26,699 nucleotides of DNA. Source: Oppiella nova. Its lineage: Eukaryota; Arthropoda; Arachnida; Sarcoptiformes; Oppiidae. The DNA lies in contig CAJPVJ010000390.1 of assembly GCA_905397405.1 (NCBI GenBank), positions 1 through 26,699 on the forward strand, read 5' to 3'. Made by a program: the position numbers and the translations under genes. The notes below the pieces were generated by a model. It saw nothing but the letters and a program-made list of their open reading frames with translations. It did not search any database and was not told the origin of the DNA. How positions within the stretch are numbered: position 1 is the first letter of the stretch; each line of letters starts with the position of its first letter. Below are positions 13,102 to 22,100 of this stretch, piece after piece.

Positions 13102-16100
13102 GTATTTCGTATAAAAATTATAACACAATTTATCTCAATTAAAGGCCTTTTATCGCCTCATTTCTCGTCCATTGAGTGGAAAATTTTGCGTTTATTTATA
13201 TGTTCTTTATATACAATATATTCAAAATATTTCTCTCTTTCGACATTTTTCTTAAATGGTCTCTCATTTTATTGATTTCTAAACTATGTTTATATCATTT
13301 TTATATGAAAACATATATTTTATTGAACGTCAAAAACAATTTCTAAATGTATTTAGTATATTTAGTATAACTGCGAGCAATATGTCCTGTTATTTGTTGT
13401 TCACATCTCGTAATCGGTGTAGACTTCAAACCGAAAGTTCAAAAATTGTTGATATTTTTGATAGAAAGCCGTGTTTTTGCAAAAACCCTTCACATCACTG
13501 TTTATTATATGAATATATATCTTAAATAAGAAATTGTTATCACTTTTTTCAGGAAAAACATTTTTGATAAAAACATATTTTAATAAAAGTTCTTTAACTG
13601 AAATATTATCTCAATTTTTAAATATTGAACTCAAACAACAAATTTCATGTGAAAAGTCATTTCCAAAATAGATATTTTGCAGTAAAAAAGGTGTTTATAC
13701 TTATAATTACTCAAATATTTAGTGTTTTAACAAAAGTTGGAAATATGTAATTAACATTAAAAAAAACTTTCGCAACAAAACACACAAATTGTAGTAAAAA
13801 TAGCAAATATTTGCCATTAAATGTGTTTGAAACTTATTTTTTAATTCTAATAAACATTTCCACTTTTCAATATAGTTAATATTAACTTTTAGTTATAAGC
13901 TACCATGCTTCCTAAACAGTTTCATTTTAAAAATAAATTCTATAAATATAATGTGAATATTAAGAATTTTATATTAAGTGACAGTATATTTTTTAAAAGT
14001 GTTGAGTTTGACTATATTTTATAAAAAATTGTTACTGTATTGATTCAATGATTGATTTATAGGAAAACGTATAATTGTATTACTTTATTTATTTAGTGCA
14101 GTTAAGGTATTTAATATTAATGTTTGAAATTTGATTAAATTTATTTTAAATATATTACTCAATAGTAATAATAATATCGAATAAATATTTTTTTTATTTA
14201 GAAATTTTTTAGCTTTTTAAAATCAGTTAAATCTATTAATAAAATCATTGATTTTTATTACCTGAAAGTAATAGTAAAATTGTAATTTGATAATAATTCT
14301 AAGGTCATACGAAAAAAGTCCTTTTCATTAAATTATATTTAAAGAAATTATATTTAATATAAGTTTTGCTGTAATTTCCGTCAGTGTTGGATGTATTTTA
14401 TGTCTATAAGTTATTATTTAGTTGTCGAGTATTGTCTAAATAGTTAAGATGCCTAACAATTCAATAATGCTGTTAACGAATAAGTTTTCTGAATGTAATT
14501 TAATTATAATTATTATAAAACCTATTTTAAGCTATTTTTAAATGTTTCAATTTAAATATTAATATAAATAGTCTAAACTGACATCAAAAACATCTTAATT
14601 TATTTTGTTTTTAAAATTGATTGATATTTAAAATATGTAAATTAGTTTTAAATTAAATAATATTTTTGAGTAAAAGTTTTACAAATATAATTAACTATGA
14701 TCTTAAGTTATTTGAAGTGACAAATAATAAATATTTAAATGATGTTGTCTATTTTCAGGTGAAATAAATTCAGTCAATTTTATTCCAAGTGATAGTAATA
14801 GTGGCCGAGAAATGGCTAACAATAGTCAGAACTCAGTGCTGAATCCGGCCCTCCAGGAGCAACACCTCCAGTTCCAGCAACAACTCATTCAACTCAAACA
14901 ACAGCAACAACTGCAACAACAGCTCCTTCTGCAGCACTTCCAACAACAACAGCAACAGTTGGCCGAACAGCACGAGAAACAGCTCCAGGAAAGGATCAGG
15001 GTGAGTCCGCCATCCATTTCGCTTCAATAGCCACCTTTCCCTTCATTGCTATTTTCTGTTACTATTGTATCAATTATTTAGGAAATTTTCGAATTTATTT
15101 AATTCTTATATACATGTTCATGTAATATTTAAATATATAGTTTAGTAAAATCTATTGTAAATTAGCATTTGTTTTGGAATAACCGCTAATATAATACTTA
15201 ATGAATTTTATTAAAGAATTATAGGTATTTCCCTTATTTTATAATACTATTACCGTGAGTTATATAAGGCCAGGTATATTTTGAATTAAATAACTGTGTA
15301 ATTGATTAATAGCACGTTTTAGAAAGTCCCCCATTTAAGGACACTTTTACTAAAATGTCGTAATACTTTAAAATTAGAGGTTTTGTCCTATTAGTGAATA
15401 TGTTTTGCTGATGTCTTTAATGTTATTATTAACAAAAAACCATTTATACAATAGATATTTTTGTTTATAATTTTTTTATAAGTCATCAAGTGGCTATATT
15501 TATTGTTATTTTATTTATTTTATAAAATATTTCAAAATATTTACTCAATACAATATTTCCATTTAATTGCAATTGAGTTTTTACTTTATGGTAGTAATAG
15601 ACATATTTATATTATTAGAATTTAGTCAATTATATTATAAAACCCGAATTAATTTCAAATATGTTAATCATATGAATTGAAGAATTAATATAAGAATTGA
15701 TTTCAAATACAGTTAAGTTTTTTTTAAAACTTAGTGAAGTGTTTTGTTTTGTATATTAATTATCGATAGTAACATGAAAAATCAAGTTATCGCTGGTCTC
15801 GAAGTAGCAAATAGCGTTAATGAATGACTAGAAATAAATTAAATTTTATATTAAAAAGAAATAAAATCTATTTTCCAAAATACATCTACTTTTTTTGTAC
15901 AGTTATCTGTCTAATGGTTAGACTATTAAAAATATTTTTAAATTTTGAAATTGAATTTATTATTGATATATTTAATTACTTAATTTTGTTGACTAATTAT
16001 ATATGGTATTAAATTTAAAATTAAAATTATATGAAAACTAAATGATATATTAAGAAACGCGATATTAATGATTGATATAAATTGCAGGAATATTTAGAGC

Positions 16101-19100
16101 AACAGAAGAAGATAGAGGAGGAACAGAGGGAACAGAAGGAAAGGGCGGAAAAGGAGAAGTTGGAGGCACTGAAGAAGAAGGAGAAACACGAACAAAGCGC
16201 CATCGCTTCCTCCGAAGTGAAGCAACGGCTCCAGGAGTTTGTTTTGAGCAAAAAGCAGAGGGAGGCCGCGGCCGCCAACAGTGCCAACAACTCACCGCCC
16301 ACTCCCGGCACCAGAAACTGGTCAGTACTTCACTCACCACTATATTGCCATATATTTGTTTCAATTCATACAAATTGACATTTTGTTTATCACTTCCTTG
16401 TAATATGATTATTACGGTAATAATGGCTAATTCTATGACTTATTTATTAAGTTTTAGTTTTTGATAAACATTTGGATATAATTACTAATCTTTAATGGTT
16501 TTATTTATATGAAAATTCATTAAAATCAAACAATGATTATTTATAAACATGTTATATAATATTTATAATTATATTTTAAGAATTATATTTAAATTTTGTT
16601 AGCGAGTAAGCCCTTTATAATAGTGAATAATGATAAATAAGTTGTGATATTTTAGAAAGTTTTTAGTTTTACTTTTTTACTGAAATTTTATTTTAAGATT
16701 TATAAATATAGTGAAGCTATACTAAATAATCACTTTATTTATAGGCAACCAGTTATTGGAAAATACGAGAACGACTTCCCGCTCCGTAAAACAGGTAACC
16801 ATTTGATAAGATCTAAACAAAATTGAAAAAAATAAAACAATGATATAACGAAAATACACCACAAACTACAACTAAATTAATAAATGAGTTGAGCATTTGT
16901 TACGATTTAATTGAATTAAACAAATTTTGTGTGCAGAACTCATTGAATGAAATACTAGTACAGTATATGATGTATGAGAAATGAATAACATAAAAATGCT
17001 TTAATGATTGTAAAAACTAAACATTTGTTAATTGAATGTTTTGGTGTTTATACTAATGCTTACGACTGATGGCATGTATTGTTTGTTTCAATCAGCGTCT
17101 GAGCCCAACCTAAAAGTGCGGTCTGTCTTAAAGGCAAAAGTGATTCAACGCCGCAGTTCTCCGCTTCTCAGACGCAAAGATAAGGCGTCCCCTCTCAAGA
17201 GGAGGTCTACCCTCACAAGTACGGCATGATAATCATCACTACTAATACACTATAGTCTATACATTAATATTAGCTATATTTCATACATTAATTATTATTA
17301 ATATTACCATAATTTATTGCTTTCAATATATTATTAGCAATTGTTTTCTTTGAATTTTATTGTAATTACTAATACCTAACTCTATATTTAAGTTTAATCT
17401 TATAAGTCATGTTTAATTAACTAAATTTAATTTTAATTAGTATTCTGATATACATATTTATTTTCTTAAACTTAATCCTTTAAAAGGAGTTAGATTATTG
17501 AAAAATTATTTAAAATACCCACTATTTAAACATAATTTCTAATCAGACGGTATCTCAGGTAATGGAATACCCGAATGTCTGTCAGAGTCACCGCCGAGCG
17601 GTTCCAATCATTCAAGTTTCCAATCGAGTGCTGGAAGTACTCCTATCCAAGAGGTAAGCCCTTTGTTAATTATTTATATCATTTTACTCATTAGTATTGA
17701 GTATGAAGGTGCTATCAAGCGATTAAGTAATATGTTGTTTATGTTATTATGTAAATATTCCTGACTCAGGAATCTTGAGCCTAAGTTATAACTTATCTTG
17801 CTCTTAATAGAGATATGTTTTGGTGAAATTATGTTATAGCTTGATATAATTCTATAAAAATATTTATGTTTATGTTTATGCTTACTTGTTAGTAGAAAAT
17901 AAGCGGGAGAACTAAATGTAAATGATAAAAGTTGTAAATTAATGATTAGCGTAATTTTATGTAAAGTATTTATCATTCAATTTGTAAACATTTTATAGTG
18001 TTTTTTGAAAATACAACGAAAGAGGTCTGTGTTTAATATAGTGTATAGAGTTTGGTAGCAATAATATATGAGTTGCAGAATATTCTATAGTGAGCTAAAA
18101 ATAAACACTTCTTTTTGGTGTGTGGGCTCACATGGAGAGCGTTTGCGCCAAACATTTTGCAATATATTTTTGGAATCGGTTCTCATTCTAAGAATAGCGA
18201 TGGCATAACATGTAGTGAATAGTCATCACTAAAAACACCACTTAATCTGTATTCCCATTGCCAGCCATTTGCAGCCATTACTAAACCATTACATTATATA
18301 TTTGGCACAAACTCTATAACCAAAAATTATTATTATTATTATAGCACTAATACTTCTGTATATAAATATACATAATTTGAGGCATTTGTAAGCACTGGAA
18401 GCCAGCCCAGCCTTGGCACTCTTTACTCAGAGAGTGAGTGAGAGAGTATGTGAGTGAGTGAGTGAGTGAGAGAGAGAGAGAGAGAGAGCTAAAAAAGAAA
18501 GTCCACACAAACTGCTCTCAAATTAGTTTCTCTCCCCTTCTTTGAGATTCTTTCACAGGATTTAACATAAGTTCACTAAAAATAGCATTCAATGTATATT
18601 TGATTCTTTGGCAATACATGTGTTTTGTTGAATGCATTTCCACTCTTTAGTGCTCTTTCTGTGTTCACCGGAACTATATTTAGACGAGAAATGCCCCCAA
18701 AATTGCGCCAAATTTCGCATTCATATGAGAAGAGCTCAACATATCTTTTACACACAATTCTATAAATACATGGCATCTAATCATTTGCTCATAATTTTGA
18801 GATTCATTTTCTCTCAACTCTAGGCCTCTTTGTCTATCCATCCGTCTGTCTCTAACTATTCATTTATTTTGCATTTTTCAACAAATTTATCAAAATATAA
18901 AACCAAAACAAATTTCATAACCCTCTAGACATTAAGACATTGATTACTTCCATACAATTCAAATACACTAAACATTTTTCTAAATATTCTTCTCGTTAAA
19001 TAACTTATATAAACAACTTAAATTAATTTATTTGATAGCATTTTCTAATGAACAAATAGTTTATTAATAAAAATTAATTATTGAATGTCTGTCCATATGG

Positions 19101-22100
19101 ATGGTTAGGAACCGAGTCATTCGCCATTTAGTTCATTAAATCAGGGAAGCGTTTGTGATCTAACCCTCTATTCATCACCTTCTCTACCAAATATATCACT
19201 GGGAAGACCTCATGTGCCCAACACTACTACTAGTGCTGCAGTTGTAAGTGTTGTTGGAAATACTTTTAATTTGCATTTTCTTAAATGGTTTGCATTCTGA
19301 CTAAACACTGATTTACATGACAGCACACGGAGGCAGGAAAGGCCATCACATCTGTGAGCGAGGCTCAGATGCGGGCCCTAAGATTCGCGATGCCATTGAA
19401 CACCATTCACGCCCACCATTCGTCATCTGCTTTGCCATTTTACCCCTCATTGCCAGGTATGCAAGCATTAAACGGATTATATTGATCCATAACTAATGAA
19501 CTGATTGGTGTCGACCACAGTAATCGAGGGTGAGTTCACACCGCCAACGAGTCCGGGTTATATACAGCAACAGATGAAAGTCCTCGAACAGACCAGAGTC
19601 TCGCAAACTCTACCACACAGTCAGTCCAGTGCTGTTACATCCATCACGGGCCAGTCGTATCCCTACCCTCCCGGAAGTGTCATCACTGACTCACAGGTAG
19701 CTCAGGCGAGACTACAGAGGAGTCTGCAGCGACCGTTGGGTCGGACACAGAGCGCTCCCCTGCCGTTAGGGCACCCAATGCTACAGCCGGGCGCACAGGG
19801 AATCATACTATCGCCGCAACAAAGCGAACAATACTTTCGCGAAAAACAACTCTACGAACAACAGCAGAGAAATCTTGTCAAACAACACATCCGACAGACA
19901 GTCCTAACGAGAGCCTCATCTAAGGGTCAGGTCGTGGAGAACGTGGAGGAGGAGACCGATGCGGCCGTCGCCCAAGAGATGAAAGACACCCTCTCGGAGC
20001 TGCAGCACGACCTGCCAGTGGGACCGGACGGGGTCATCGATCTGACGGCTGCCAGCAAACGACTGGCCACTTGTGATAATGAGCTGAACCGACAGCACAG
20101 AGAACGCGAAGCATTCCTTCAACAACAGCGCGATCTCATGTCACCGAGACTTTCGTATCAGACCGAACCCACTACAGTCAGCCTATTGGGACCGCACCCC
20201 CGACCCGGTCATCACCCGCACCCCAACCGCCCGCTCTCCCGAACGCTGTCGAGTCCGTTGGTGACGCTCAGCCCTAACGGCTGTCCCGAACCGCTCACTG
20301 TATCCACGCGTCATGTGTTCACAACAGGACTAGTTTATGACAGTCTTATGCTTAAACATCAGTGTATTTGTGCCGATAATTTCCATCACCCGGAACATGG
20401 GGGTCGACTACAAAGCATATGGGCTCGCCTTCAGGAGACCGGTCTGGCCGCCAGGTGTGAGGTATGACTCGATGTTCTCTCAATAATTGGTTCATTGGAT
20501 TTGATTGATTTGATTCAATCGTTACAGAGAGTCCGCTCACGAAAAGCCACGTTAGACGAGATCCAGTTGTGTCACAGGTATTCATATATTAATCCATATA
20601 TTGTTTGACACAAACTAATGGACGATATTCGCATCGCTTATAGTGAAGCCTATTCTCTACTGTTCGGAACCAATCCACTGAACCGACAGAAACTGGACGC
20701 AAGTAAACTGGGTTTGTATTGACGACACCACCACTCGTGACATTGTGTTAATCCATGTGTTTGTGTGTGATTTGCAGCTGATCTTCCGATAAAGAGTTTT
20801 GTGATGTTGCCGTGCGGTGGGATTGGTGTCGATTCGGACACCACGTGGAATGAGTTGCATACGTCCGGTGCCGCCAGAATGGCCGCCGGCTGTGTCATCG
20901 ACCTGACCCTCAAAGTGGCCACAGGAGAGTGTAAGGTATGTACGACACGAATGAGTAGTTGGAGTGGCAAATTGAGTGACACCCGGGTGTTGTTGTCTGC
21001 AGAATGGGTTCGCAGTGGTGCGGCCGCCCGGCAGTCACGCCGAACACCAACAGGCGATGGGATTCTGTTTCTTCAACTCAATCGCTATAGCCGTCAAACA
21101 GTTGCAGCTGAAGCTCAAGATGGAGAAGGTGTTGATCGTGGACTGGGACGTACATCACGGCAATGGTCTCCAGCAGATGTTCTACAACGACCCCCACGTC
21201 CTCTATATCTCGCTTCACCGTCACGACGACGGAAACTTCTTCCCCGGAACGGGTGATCTCCAGGAAGTAGGTATGGGAGAGGGGGTCGGCTTCAACGTCA
21301 ACATCGGGTGGTGCGGTTCGCTGAGCCCACCCATGGGCGACGCCGAGTATTTGGCAGCGTTTAGGGCTATCGTAATGCCGATCGCCCGGGAATTCAATCC
21401 CGATATTGTAGTCGTAGCGTCCGGTTTCGACTCAGCCAAAGGACATCCGCCTCCTTTGGGTGGCTATCAAGTGTCGGCCAATTGTTTCGGTTATCTCACT
21501 CAACAACTGATGACTTTGGCGAATGGGAGAGTGGTTATGTCTCTGGAGGGAGGGTATGTGATAAAAATGTTATTGTCTTTAATGATTACTCAACTCATAG
21601 ACTATGGTTTGACTCGCAGATATGATTTGCCATCGATTTGCGATTGTTCTCAGGAGTGTGTGTCCGCTCTATTGGGCGATGAGGTGTCGGCTCTCAAAGA
21701 TGAAGAGATGACACGAAAGCCCTGTCAGAATGCCGTCGAACTACTGAATCGTGTCGTTTCCATTCAATGTCTGTATATTGAATGAGAAATGTGTGAATGT
21801 ATTGCTAATTACAATGTTATGTTTGTGACGAACAGCTGCCCACTGGCCAGTAGTGAGACGTTGGGCTCATCTCATTGACTGTAACTTCATTGATGCTCAA
21901 CGAAAGGAGAAGGAAGAGTGCGAAACAGTCAACGCTTTGGCCTCTTTGACAGTCAGACAGTCTCTCAAGTAATTGTCTTCTACTCCATCTGTTCGCACAT
22001 TTCATTCACTTTATTAATGAGTTGTTTATCGGATGAGTAGTAGTCCTCCAGAAACGAGTGGTCATACGGATGAACCCATGGATGAGGACAACGACAAGTG

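Larger units (their letters stand above)
17654..19108 (+). other. HDAC4 intron 6 (1455 nt), possible regulatory region
   Basis: Unlike the other introns it contains GC-shifted stretches (about 18115-18200, 18380-18495 and 18640-18850), a long GAGT/GA repeat, two copies of GCGCCAAA and a TATAAATA at about 18763. Open frames of 60-100 codons on both strands within it look like chance. The sequence supports an enhancer or internal promoter only as a hypothesis. Confidence 0.6.

Noticed and set aside
14833-15027. Leucine-rich 64-codon frame on the minus strand
   Set aside because: It is the complement of the CAG/CAA glutamine codons of HDAC4 exon 2, whose sense frame matches the family.
16027-16373. 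Two overlapping minus-strand frames of 94 and 102 codons
   Set aside because: Shadows of exon 3: Ser/Phe/Cys-rich complement of the Glu/Lys/Gln codons with no domain.
20801-21256. 151-codon plus-strand frame across exons 12 and 13
   Set aside because: It leaves the HDAC frame by reading through the 67-nt intron 12; the spliced frame gives the conserved [14 protein letters not shown] junction.
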